A stretch of 64,000 nucleotides of DNA. Origin: Lactiplantibacillus xiangfangensis (GTDB lineage: Bacteria; Bacillota; Bacilli; Lactobacillales; Lactobacillaceae). This document shows, piece by piece, positions 46,565 to 55,700 of the stretch. The first letter of the stretch is position 1; each line of letters opens with the position of its first letter. The position numbers and the translations under genes were made by a program. Under the pieces are notes generated by a model. That model ran no database searches and was not told the DNA's origin. It saw only the letters and a program-made list of their open reading frames with translations. Where the stretch lies: contig NZ_JQCL01000057.1 in the NCBI RefSeq assembly GCF_001438845.1, forward strand, positions 306,911 to 370,910. The letters run 5' to 3'.

Positions 46565-46594
46565 TTGCTAAAAGTGAAGAATTCATGCTATCAT
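46565..46594 (+). promoter_or_regulatory. mazF promoter
   Basis: TTGCTA, 18-bp spacer, TATCAT with an extended TGC, so mazF can be transcribed separately from alr. Confidence 0.6.
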
Positions 46595-46676
46595 GAGTAG
46601 CAAGAATAGTCATAATCAAAGTTACAATGGGGTACTGTGAGTAACTATGGGTGTCAGTATAAAGGGAGATGAGGCG

Positions 46677-47069
46677 ATGGCCGCAGCTGATATTAAGCGG
46701 GGTGATATTTTCTATGCAGATTTGTCACCCGTTGTGGGGTCCGAACAGGGCGGCATGCGTCCGGTGTTAATCGTGCAAAACAACGTGGGGAACCATTATA
46801 GCCCGACCGTCATTGTTGCCGCGATTACTGCCAAGGTCCAAAAGGCTAAGATGCCGACACATGTGAACATCAACGCTGCTCATACAGGAATTGAAAAGAA
46901 TTCAGTGGTGCTGTTAGAACAAGTTCGTACCATTGATAAACAGCGGTTGAAGGATCGCGTGACGCACTTAGATGATCAGACGATGCGGCGGGTTGATAAC
47001 GCGCTACAGATTAGTATTGGACTTGCTGATCGGACAAAACGTCATTCACAACGCACCTTACAACCATAG
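46677..47069 (+). CDS. mazF: MazF/PemK-type endoribonuclease toxin
   Basis: 130 aa from ATG 46677 (AGGGAG 8 nt upstream; ten further in-frame codons upstream are unlikely). Sequence-specific mRNA interferase family: [31 protein letters not shown] is its N-terminal core, with VVAAITAK-type strand, [16 protein letters not shown], and a short basic C-terminal tail. In Bacillus and relatives the antitoxin gene sits between alr and the toxin. Here the 256-bp gap holds only the alr terminator and a promoter, with no frame long enough for MazE. A terminator follows the gene. Confidence 0.95.
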   Translation: MAAADIKRGDIFYADLSPVVGSEQGGMRPVLIVQNNVGNHYSPTVIVAAITAKVQKAKMPTHVNINAAHTGIEKNSVVLLEQVRTIDKQRLKDRVTHLDDQTMRRVDNALQISIGLADRTKRHSQRTLQP

Positions 47070-47140
47070 TTGATTGACGGGAATTAGTCAGTTTACATAA
47101 TTGACCCAGCGCGGTGTGAACCGTGATGGGTAAGCAATGC

Positions 47141-47183
47141 AAAAGAACGTGTGCCTTTATAATAAGGGCGCACGTTCTTTTTT
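47141..47183 (+). terminator. mazF terminator
   Basis: AAAAGAACGTGTGCCTT, a 6-nt loop, AAGGGCGCACGTTCTTTTTT (one G-T pair). Confidence 0.95.
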
Positions 47184-47209
47184 AGCGGCTAAGTAATCTG
47201 AAATCAAGC

Positions 47210-47238
47210 TTGCGGTCCCGTGACTCCCGTGCTACGAT
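47210..47238 (+). promoter_or_regulatory. queT promoter
   Basis: TTGCGG, 17-bp spacer, TACGAT; the predicted start lies about 15 nt before the riboswitch. Confidence 0.7.
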
Positions 47239-47260
47239 GAAACCCGTTTTGCATTTTTAA

Positions 47261-47300
47261 TACGTGGTTCGTAACCATCCCACGTAAAAAAACTAGGAGG
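47261..47300 (+). promoter_or_regulatory. preQ1 class I riboswitch (translational)
   Basis: P1 stem TACGTGG with CCACGTA, a 12-nt loop TTCGTAACCATC, then the A-rich strand AAAAAAACTA running straight into GGAGG. This is the compact preQ1-I layout; the AACC of the loop can pair with the GG of the ribosome site, sequestering it when ligand is bound. The gene downstream is the matching transporter. Confidence 0.9.
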
Positions 47301-47310
47301 AATTATTAAC

Positions 47311-47817
47311 ATGACTCAATCGAAGATTCGACCGTGGATCATTAACGCCCTGGTGGCTGCGATGTACGTTGTTTTATGTCTCGGCCCGGCGGCGTTCAGT
47401 TTAGCTTCGGGTGCGATTCAGTTTCGGGTATCTGAAGGCTTGAACCACTTGGCCGTCTTTAATCGCAAATATATCTGGGGTATTGTCGCTGGTGTAATTT
47501 TATTCGACGCGTTTGGCCCGGGTGCCAGTTTACTTAACGTCTTGTTTGGTGGGGGTCAGTCCTTACTTGCTTTGCTCGTTTTGACTTGGCTTGCGCCTAA
47601 GCTGAAAACCGTCTGGCAACGGATGGTCTTAAACGTGCTTCTGTTCACAGTCTCCATGTTCATGATTGCGCTCATGATTACAATGATGAGTAGCGGCGTG
47701 GCATTCTGGCCGACCTACTTGACCACGGCAATTTCAGAACTGATCATTATGACGGTGACCGCACCGATTATGTACGGTCTTGACCGGGTACTCCACTTTA
47801 GTGATCGCATTAGTTAA
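47311..47817 (+). CDS. queT: QueT-family queuosine precursor transporter
   Basis: 168 aa, with about five to six membrane segments, of the QueT family (ECF-type S component for preQ1/queuosine precursors). It begins TQSKIRPWIINALVAAMYVVL and carries IQFRVSEGLNHLAVFNRKYIWG, the conserved family segment. The preQ1-I riboswitch immediately upstream independently supports the substrate. It works with a shared ECF energy module encoded elsewhere. Confidence 0.95.
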   Translation: MTQSKIRPWIINALVAAMYVVLCLGPAAFSLASGAIQFRVSEGLNHLAVFNRKYIWGIVAGVILFDAFGPGASLLNVLFGGGQSLLALLVLTWLAPKLKTVWQRMVLNVLLFTVSMFMIALMITMMSSGVAFWPTYLTTAISELIIMTVTAPIMYGLDRVLHFSDRIS

Positions 47818-47841
47818 TAGTAAATTTTAGAAATTAAGTTT

Positions 47842-47891
47842 AAAAAAGGCAGTCCCTTGATGGAAAAATCCATTTCAGGGACTGCCTTTTT
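47842..47891. terminator. Bidirectional terminator between queT and the CBS protein gene
   Basis: AAAAAGGCAGTCCCT and AGGGACTGCCTTTTT, with runs of A and T serving both converging genes. Confidence 0.95.
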
Positions 47892-47896
47892 AACTG

Positions 47897-48535
47897 TTAT
47901 TCAGCTTGGAGATCTTCAACTTCGATGACTTTAAACTGTTTACGGTTTAAGTTATCCGTGATGCGCTTGAGTTTCTCGGTGTCCACGTTTTCTGGTAAGG
48001 TGAACAGCGTCCGGTGGCCCAGCGTGCCGTTTTGAACGTCAAGAGTCAAACAACCGGCAATTGACGTGTACTTCGTGATGATCTTAGCCATGGCGGCCAA
48101 GTCACCACGTTCGCCGATTGAAACGACGGTCAAAACGTAACTGCCGACGTTCACGTTCCAAGATTGTGACAACATGTCCAGTAAGCGGGTATGTGTCAAA
48201 ATACCATAGAAGTAGCCATGTTCGTCTAAAACAGCGATGTAAGGTAAATCCTTGATCGAGAAGAAGACGTTATAAAAAGCAGAGTCGACTTGAATCGTTT
48301 TAGTCGCGTTCTTTAACAGTGAAGTTACTGGTAAAGACATGTCGCCACCACGCGACTTGTGACGGTAGATGTGCATTTTATAGATGTTACCGCGGAAAAT
48401 ATGGCCGGTTTCATCGAGGATCGGTACACAGCGGAAACCGGAATCTTCGAGAACTTGTAAGGCTTCTTCCAAGGTCGAATCGGCAGTGACCGTAGTTAAA
48501 CGTTCTTTAGGTTTAACGAGAGTTTTTAATAACAT
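47897..48535 (-). CDS. CBS-domain protein with C-terminal ACT-like region (CbpA-like)
   Basis: 212 aa. Two CBS motifs (about residues 5-135) form a Bateman module; FRCVPILDETGHIFRGNIYK and LPYIAVLDEHGYFYGILTHTRLLD are the typical CBS ends. The remaining ~75 residues (VGSYVLTVVSIGERGDLAAMAKIITKY...) look like an ACT domain. This two-part layout resembles Listeria CbpA, a cyclic-di-AMP-binding protein, so sensing c-di-AMP or another adenylate is plausible but unproven. GGGGGA precedes the ATG. It lies downstream of the L,D-transpeptidase gene on the same strand, separated by a terminator. Confidence 0.8.
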   Translation of the reverse strand: MLLKTLVKPKERLTTVTADSTLEEALQVLEDSGFRCVPILDETGHIFRGNIYKMHIYRHKSRGGDMSLPVTSLLKNATKTIQVDSAFYNVFFSIKDLPYIAVLDEHGYFYGILTHTRLLDMLSQSWNVNVGSYVLTVVSIGERGDLAAMAKIITKYTSIAGCLTLDVQNGTLGHRTLFTLPENVDTEKLKRITDNLNRKQFKVIEVEDLQAE

Positions 48536-48637
48536 AACGGATGATCCCCCAGATTTATTAGTTTGTTTTAATAAATGATACCATAAAACCCGTTCTAAGT
48601 TGTATCAATCCACGCTGATTTGACGTCGATTATCAGC

Positions 48638-48673
48638 AAAAAAGCCAGCCCAATGGACTTGGGCTGACTTTTG
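48638..48673 (-). terminator. Terminator of the L,D-transpeptidase gene
   Basis: On the minus strand AAAAGTCAGCCCAAG, a short loop, TTGGGCTGGCTTTTTT (one mismatch). Confidence 0.9.
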
Positions 48674-48689
48674 TTAAATTAAATTTAAA

Positions 48690-50084
48690 TTAGAAAACGA
48701 CGACGGGGGTACCGGTTGGCACTGCCGCGAAGACTTTGGCCATGACGGTCGGTGGGGTATTCACACAACCGTGAGAACCGTGCGTCTTGTACCAGGTGCC
48801 ACCGTAACGGGGTTGCCATGGTGAGTCATGAATCCCTTCGCCAGTGTCGTCAAATGGCATCCAGTAAGAAACTGGTTGGGTGTAGCTGGAACCATTGTCA
48901 TTGTCGCCTCGCAGCGTGGCGTTGTGTTGTTTGCTCCAGACGTCCCAGACCCCGGTAGTGGTTTCGTGCTTGCCGGGTTTCCCAGTAACGACGTCGGTTG
49001 AAACTTTCACTTTACCATCAACGTAGACCCACATGTGCTGGTTGACCTTGTCAACTTCGATGTAGGTGTTACCGATGTCGGTTCCTTTTTTGTTATAACC
49101 GGAACCGTTAATTATTGGCGAGCGGGTAAAGTCCTTACCTGCAAGAACTTCTTTGGAGAGGGCTTTGGCTTCAGCGGCCGTTTTAATGCTCCAACCGTAG
49201 AAACCGCCACTGACTTTGACCGTTCCGCGGCTCGTACTCTTAAACGTCCGGGTCGTGTGATAAGTATGGTACTTATCGTTAAGTTGCTTAACATAACTTT
49301 CAACGGCCGTTTGGTTCAACTTGATGTTACCCTGATGGTCAGCTTGAATCCAACTCAAAATGGTATCGTGCGGAATGTTGAATTTATGACCATTGATATG
49401 GTACGTGGCCGTTTCGGTAGCGTATTTTTGCGCCTTACCTTGGGCGGTCTTCAAGCTGGTACTCGTGCTCTTAACCGTGGGAGCCACGTAGGCGTCTTTC
49501 AGACTAATCTGGCTCTTACCTTCACTGAGTGATTTGGTGACGAGCGTTTTTAGTCGGGCCTGACTTAACTCGGTTCCTTGGACTTCTTTTTGAATGGCAA
49601 CGGCGTTATTTTTATAAACTAACTTAGCGTTTTCAGTTTTAGTCCGTTTAGTTTGGTTGGCTTTAGACGTGATGTTTTTAAGCAACGTCTGAAGATCAGA
49701 CTTAGCAATTGTTACGTCACCAACCGTGGTGTCATCGTCGGCTTGTGCAGAAGCAATCAATGAAACTGGCCAGCGCCAGTAGTTTTGATGTGAAATTAAC
49801 TTACTAAGTTCTTGGTTGGTATTAATTGAAATACCAGCTGATTTACTCGTAAAAGCGTACTGGGTTTGTCCGTTTTCAATGACGTGGTAAGTTCGGTGAT
49901 CTAAAGCGTGATTCACTTGGGGTGCGGCCTGAGCAGCGGTTTTTCCACTGATGTCAATGCCAGCAACTTCGGTATTTGGTAAAAAGGTATGCTGGTTTTG
50001 CCAAATCAGGCTGGTCGCAATGTATGCCACGGCGAGGACGCCGAGAATACTGCCACCAATGATGAGCCCGCGTTTGTGCTTCAT
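48690..50084 (-). CDS. L,D-transpeptidase (YkuD) with PG-binding domain
   Basis: 464 aa from ATG 50084 (GGAGG 11 nt upstream). One N-terminal membrane anchor (RGLIIGGSILGVLAVAYIATSL) and an extracellular region with a PG_binding_4-type repeat (~40-215) precede the C-terminal YkuD domain (~335-464). Its active-site segment GIHDSPWQPRYGG..KTHGSHGCVNTP contains the HxxxxGSHGCVN Cys. Such enzymes form 3-3 peptide cross-links or attach molecules to peptidoglycan, working outside the membrane. Residues SVKVSTDVVTGKPGKHETTTG-like fit the substrate strand. Monocistronic on present evidence. Confidence 0.93.
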   Translation of the reverse strand: MKHKRGLIIGGSILGVLAVAYIATSLIWQNQHTFLPNTEVAGIDISGKTAAQAAPQVNHALDHRTYHVIENGQTQYAFTSKSAGISINTNQELSKLISHQNYWRWPVSLIASAQADDDTTVGDVTIAKSDLQTLLKNITSKANQTKRTKTENAKLVYKNNAVAIQKEVQGTELSQARLKTLVTKSLSEGKSQISLKDAYVAPTVKSTSTSLKTAQGKAQKYATETATYHINGHKFNIPHDTILSWIQADHQGNIKLNQTAVESYVKQLNDKYHTYHTTRTFKSTSRGTVKVSGGFYGWSIKTAAEAKALSKEVLAGKDFTRSPIINGSGYNKKGTDIGNTYIEVDKVNQHMWVYVDGKVKVSTDVVTGKPGKHETTTGVWDVWSKQHNATLRGDNDNGSSYTQPVSYWMPFDDTGEGIHDSPWQPRYGGTWYKTHGSHGCVNTPPTVMAKVFAAVPTGTPVVVF

Positions 50085-50133
50085 AATAATGTTGGCCTCC
50101 ATTTGGTTTGTAATTGGTTTGTAATATTTTCAC

Positions 50134-50161
50134 CTTATAACAGAATCACTAGAAGTGCAAA
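50134..50161 (-). promoter_or_regulatory. L,D-transpeptidase promoter
   Basis: On the minus strand TTTGCA, 16-bp spacer, TATAAG with an upstream TGT. An 11-bp tandem duplication (TTGGTTTGTAA twice) lies in the leader. Confidence 0.55.
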
Positions 50162-50445
50162 CGCTAAGGCCGGTATAAGAGAGGTGAAACCCCAAATAAC
50201 GCACAAACTACTAGTAAATTAGACATAAATTAATTGAGACTATGAGACACAGTCAACTTAGGTTAATAACTGTAGTATGAAACGGTTCTAGTATAACTAT
50301 TTTAATTTAAAGTAGACGGGAACGAGGGCCAATCCATGATCCAAGAATTATGGTTACTAGAGGTTATGGGAGTGATTGATCTGTGTGAAATTAGTGAAAG
50401 TGAAAGGCTAGGGGGTGAATTTGGGAATTAGCTACTTGGTACCTA

Positions 50446-50668
50446 TTCCGGTTGCCACTGATAACATGCGGTCGTGGGACCGGGCCTAGCCTAGGGAGCG
50501 GTCTAGTCCCTCGCCCGTAATAATTGCAAAAAGCACAATTATTACGGACCGTCCGTGGTTTAAGACCGGAAAATCACCGGTCAAACACCACCGTCACGAC
50601 CGATGTCATTAGTGGCGACCTCCGATGGTCTGATATCAATAACAATAGTAAAACTATTTTTAGCGGAG
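50446..50668 (+). repeat. Structured intergenic repeat, module A copy 3
   Basis: Full-length module A. GGTTGCCACTGAT pairs with ATTAGTGGCGACC; CGGTCGTG pairs with CACGACCG. Inner hairpins GTAATAATTG-CAATTATTAC and nested GTGG/GACCGG-CCGGTC/CCAC occupy the positions of different sequences in copy 1. The tail AATAGTAAAACTATTTTTAG leads directly into module B copy 1. The region 50162-50445 before it shows nothing I can name. Confidence 0.9.
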
Positions 50669-50822
50669 TCGGGTAGAGTTGGTGTGCTATGTCGGCAAGA
50701 TTAGTGTGTTTTTTACACTAATCTTGCGGGGCGATTCAAAGACGTGATTTGTCGGCTTTGAATCGAGGTCGCAGACCGCAGTGTGGCTGGGGCCGTCCCC
50801 CATAGCATCCAATTCTACCCGA
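50669..50822 (+). repeat. Structured intergenic repeat, module B copy 1
   Basis: Outer arms TCGGGTAGAGTTGG... and ...CCAATTCTACCCGA enclose four hairpins. H1 is CAAGATTAGTGT-ACACTAATCTTG; H2 is GATTCAAAG-CTTTGAATC; H3 is GGTC-GCA-GACC; H4 is GGGG-CCG-TCCCC. H2 and H3 sequences are constant between copies, while H1 and the outer stem change in both arms together. Similarity to the other copy continues to about 50865 (TTGTGTTACGG). Confidence 0.9.
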
Positions 50823-50900
50823 CGGAGCGGTCAATTTAAGGATAAATAGTATTTGTGTTACGGCGATGATGATAATTTTTGATCTTTGAACCTTTAGACT

Positions 50901-50930
50901 AAAAAAGAACCCGGCGCAATGCCGAGTTCC
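50901..50930 (-). terminator. ldhL terminator
   Basis: GAACCCGGC, a 5-nt loop, GCCGAGTTC (one G-T), with TTTTTT on the minus strand. Confidence 0.95.
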
Positions 50931-50943
50931 CTGTAATTTAAAA

Positions 50944-51912
<969 letters not shown>

Positions 51913-51950
51913 TCATCCTCTCGTAATAAAAATTTGGTTTTTACGATTAG

Positions 51951-51959
51951 ATTATACCA
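51951..51959 (-). promoter_or_regulatory. ldhL extended -10 promoter
   Basis: TGGTATAAT on the minus strand, about 45 bp before the ldhL start; the -35 (AGACTT) is weak. Confidence 0.75.
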
Positions 51960-52006
51960 TGTTTAACAATCACAAGTCTCTAATTTTGATGTGCTTTTAA
52001 TGAAAT

Positions 52007-52020
52007 TGTTAGCGGTTGCA
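52007..52020. promoter_or_regulatory. cre-like site upstream of ldhL
   Basis: TGTTAGCGGTTGCA fits TGNNANCGNNNNCA. It lies roughly 65-70 bp upstream of the predicted ldhL start, a position suited to CcpA activation; it could equally serve the divergent pth side. Confidence 0.45.
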
Positions 52021-52055
52021 AAGCGTACGTTTGACGGGCGTTCACTAATTGATTG

Positions 52056-52064
52056 TGTTATACT
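52056..52064 (+). promoter_or_regulatory. pth extended -10 promoter
   Basis: TGTTATACT, with no clear -35. It predicts a leader of about 150 nt for the pth-mfd operon. Confidence 0.5.
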
Positions 52065-52153
52065 AATTGCACTAAATGGCCCCTATGAAAATAACCGTGA
52101 GTTTAGGTGGTCATCACGCATAATATTGAGTTGAAATAAGTAGCAGGCAGGTC

Positions 52154-52181
52154 GCCGAATCAGGGTAAGTCCCGATTCGGC
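52154..52181 (+). other. Strong hairpin in the pth leader
   Basis: GCCGAATC-a-GGG, a 5-nt loop, CCC-GATTCGGC, without a T run. Role unknown. Confidence 0.6.
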
Positions 52182-52222
52182 CTGTTTGGTATGTCAAAAG
52201 ATAACGGGAGTTCTATATAAGT

Positions 52223-52780
52223 ATGAAAATGATCGTAGGATTAGGCAATATTGGTAGTAAGTATGCAAAGACGCGGCATAATGTAGGCTTCATGGTAGTC
52301 GATGATTTAGCGCAGCGGCTCAATGCGGAATTTCAGACGAGTAAGTTTGAAGCTGAAGTAGCGACCGTTTTTAAAGATGGCGAAAAACTCATGCTGGTCA
52401 AACCGTCCACGTATATGAACGAATCTGGGCGAGCAGTGGGGCCGTTGATGAGTTATTACAACGTCGCCCCGGCAGATCTATTGGTCATTCATGATGATTT
52501 GGATTTACCCTTAGGCAAAGTTCGCTTGAAGCAAAAGGGCTCGGCCGGTGGTCATAACGGAATTAAGAGCATTATTAGTCACGTTGGCGATCCCAAGTTT
52601 AAACGGGTCAAGGTCGGGATTGATCACCCTGAAAAAATGAGTGTGGTCGATTACGTGCTCGGAAAATTTTCACCCGCACAGTTAGCGGACTTTAACGATG
52701 CTAAGATTACGGCGGTGGCCGCCATCGAAGCGTGGTTAACGACGGATGATTTTGCGGCGGTCATGAATCAATATAACTAA
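52223..52780 (+). CDS. pth: Peptidyl-tRNA hydrolase
   Basis: Recycles peptidyl-tRNA released from stalled ribosomes. 185 aa. MKMIVGLGNIGSKYAKTRHNVGF contains the catalytic His; KPSTYMNESGRAV and VIHDDLDLPLGKVRLKQKGSAGGHNGIKSI are the other signatures. mfd begins 16 bp after the stop, the usual pth-mfd pair; the genes from here to rqcP appear co-transcribed. Confidence 0.98.
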   Translation: MKMIVGLGNIGSKYAKTRHNVGFMVVDDLAQRLNAEFQTSKFEAEVATVFKDGEKLMLVKPSTYMNESGRAVGPLMSYYNVAPADLLVIHDDLDLPLGKVRLKQKGSAGGHNGIKSIISHVGDPKFKRVKVGIDHPEKMSVVDYVLGKFSPAQLADFNDAKITAVAAIEAWLTTDDFAAVMNQYN

Positions 52781-52796
52781 ACAGGGGGGCAGTCAC

Positions 52797-55700
52797 ATGG
52801 ATATAGAAGCGATTGTTGAGCAAACGCCCGACTTTCAAACAATTTTAGCGGGCATTAGTCCGAAGAGCCGGCAGTTAATAACCGGTTTGAACGGTTCCGC
52901 CCGGACGGTTTATTTAAGCGCGTTATTTCATCAATTGACACATTCTTTATTGATCGTGACGGACAACTTGTTTCATGCCAGTCAGATGGTCGATGACTTA
53001 ACGAGTCTGCTGGATGATGATCAAGTCTTCTTGTTCCCAGCCGAAGAAATGATGGCTTCAGAAATTGCCACGAGTTCTCCAGAGTACCGGGCACAACGGG
53101 TTCAGGCGGTTAACGCGTTACTGCGTGATCAGCCAGCCATCGTTGTGACCTCGGTTTCTGGTGCCCGGCGGTTCTTGCCACCGGTCGAACAATTTAAGGC
53201 GGCAAGGTTACCGTTAAAAGTTGGCGACGACCTCGACTTAACGCAGGTTCAAGTTCAGTTACACGACATGGGTTACGTTAAAGAACAGTTGGTTGCCCGT
53301 CCCGGGGACTTTGCGGTCCGGGGGTCAATTGTGGATATTTATCCGCTGGATGCCGATTATCCCGTCCGGTTGGATTTATTTGATACGGAAATTGATACGT
53401 TGAAGTATTTTGATCCGGCAACGCAGCGTTCGGTTGAAAATTTAGATGCTTATACGGTTTTACCGGCAACTGATTTTATTTTGACCAATGAAATGCTGCA
53501 AGCCGGTGCTAAACGGTTGAAGACCGCGATGGCTGCGGAAAACAAAAAGTTGAAACCCGCTGAACGGCAGACGTTAGTGGATAACTTGGCACAACCGCTG
53601 TCAGATATGGAAAAGGGTCTGATTGGAAGCGACCTGCTCCTGTATGGCGATTATTTATACGATCGCAAGACGAGTATTTTTGACTACGTCGCTAAGGACG
53701 GCGTCGTGGTGTTTGACGAGTACTCTCGGATTTTGGATAGCGAGCAGCAGTTACTGACGCAAGAGGCTGATTGGGTTACGGACCAATTGGCTCATCACCG
53801 GGTCTTGTCGACCGCGAACTACGGTAACGAGATGCGCGACTTATTGCGCGACGATCAACACGCGCAAGTCTTAGTGTCGCTATTTCAAAAGGGTATTGGA
53901 AACGTCAAATTAGCCCAAGTGACTAACGTGCGGACCCGGCCGATGCAAGAGTTCTTTGGTCAACTGCCAACGCTCAAAACGGAGCTTGACCGGTGGCATA
54001 AGCTCAAGCAGACCGTGGTCCTGATGGTTTCGGAAGCGGAACGCTTAACGAAGGTCAGCAACACCCTCGATGATTTTGAAATCAAGGCGATTATGACTAA
54101 GGCGGAGAACTTACAAGCCGGCGTCGTTCAGATCGTTGAAGGCAGCCTGCAAAATGGGTTTGAATTTCCAGACGGGCACTTAGTCGTTATCACCGAGCAA
54201 GAGATGTTCAAAAAGGTGGCCAAAAAGCGGCCACGACGCCAGACCTTAGCTAACGCGGAACGGCTGAAGAGTTACACCGATTTAAAACCGGGCGACTTTG
54301 TTGTGCACGTGAACCACGGGATTGGGAAGTACGTTGGGATGCAAACGCTCGAAGTCGATGGCGTGCACCAGGATTACATCACGATTGCTTATCAGAACAA
54401 CGCAAAAATTTTTATTCCAGTCACCCAACTGAACTTAGTTCAAAAATACGTTTCGTCAGAGTCGAAGACGCCCCACATCAACAAGTTAGGTGGGACGGAA
54501 TGGACCAAGGCCAAGCGTAAAGTTGCGGCCAAGATTGAAGACATTGCGGACGAATTAGTCGAGCTATACGCTAAGCGGGAAGCTGAGAAGGGATATGCGT
54601 TTCCAAAGGATGACAGTTATCAAGATGATTTTGATAATGAATTTCCGTACCCAGAAACCCCGGATCAGATTCGCAGTATTAATGAAATTAAGCATGACAT
54701 GGAACGTCCTAAGCCAATGGACCGGTTGCTGGTTGGTGACGTGGGCTATGGTAAGACCGAAGTTGCGTTACGGGCAGCCTTCAAGGCGATTGAAGCTGGT
54801 AAGCAGGTGGCGTTCTTAGTACCAACAACCATTTTGGCACAGCAACATTACGAAACGATGCTGAATCGATTTGAAGGGTATCCGGTGAATGTCGGGATGC
54901 TTTCGCGTTTCCGGACCAACAAAGAAATGAAGGAAACCGTTCAACAATTAAAGGACGGCGAACTAGACATTGTCGTTGGGACGCACCGGCTCCTATCTAA
55001 AGACGTCAATTTTGCGGACTTAGGCCTGCTGATTATTGATGAAGAGCAACGTTTCGGGGTCAAACACAAGGAACGGCTCAAATCGTTAAAAGCGAGTGTG
55101 GACGTGTTAACGTTGACGGCCACGCCAATTCCGCGGACCTTGCACATGTCGATGCTCGGCGTGCGGGATCTGTCGGTGATTGAAACGCCACCGACGAACC
55201 GGTACCCAATCCAGACCTACGTCATGGAACAAAACTTTGGTGTGATCAAGGAAGGTATCGAGCGGGAAATGCAGCGGAATGGCCAAGTCTTCTATTTGCA
55301 TAATCGCGTTCACGATATTGAAAAGGTCGTGGCGCAAATCAAGGACCTGGTTCCAGACGCCGCGGTAGCACACATCGATGGGCAAATGCCGGAGTCACAA
55401 CTAGAAGGCATCTTGTACGACTTTATTCGCGGTGAATACGACGTCCTCGTGACGACGACGATCATTGAGACCGGGGTCGATATTCCTAACGTGAATACGT
55501 TGTTTGTGGAAAATGCTGACCGAATGGGCTTATCGCAGTTGTACCAGTTACGGGGCCGGATTGGTCGTAGTAGCCGGGTCGCCTATTCTTACTTCACTTA
55601 TCAACAAAATAAAGTTTTAACCGAAGTTGGTGAGAAACGGTTGCAGGCCATCAAGGACTTCACCGAGCTGGGGTCGGGATTCAAGATTGCGATGCGTGAC

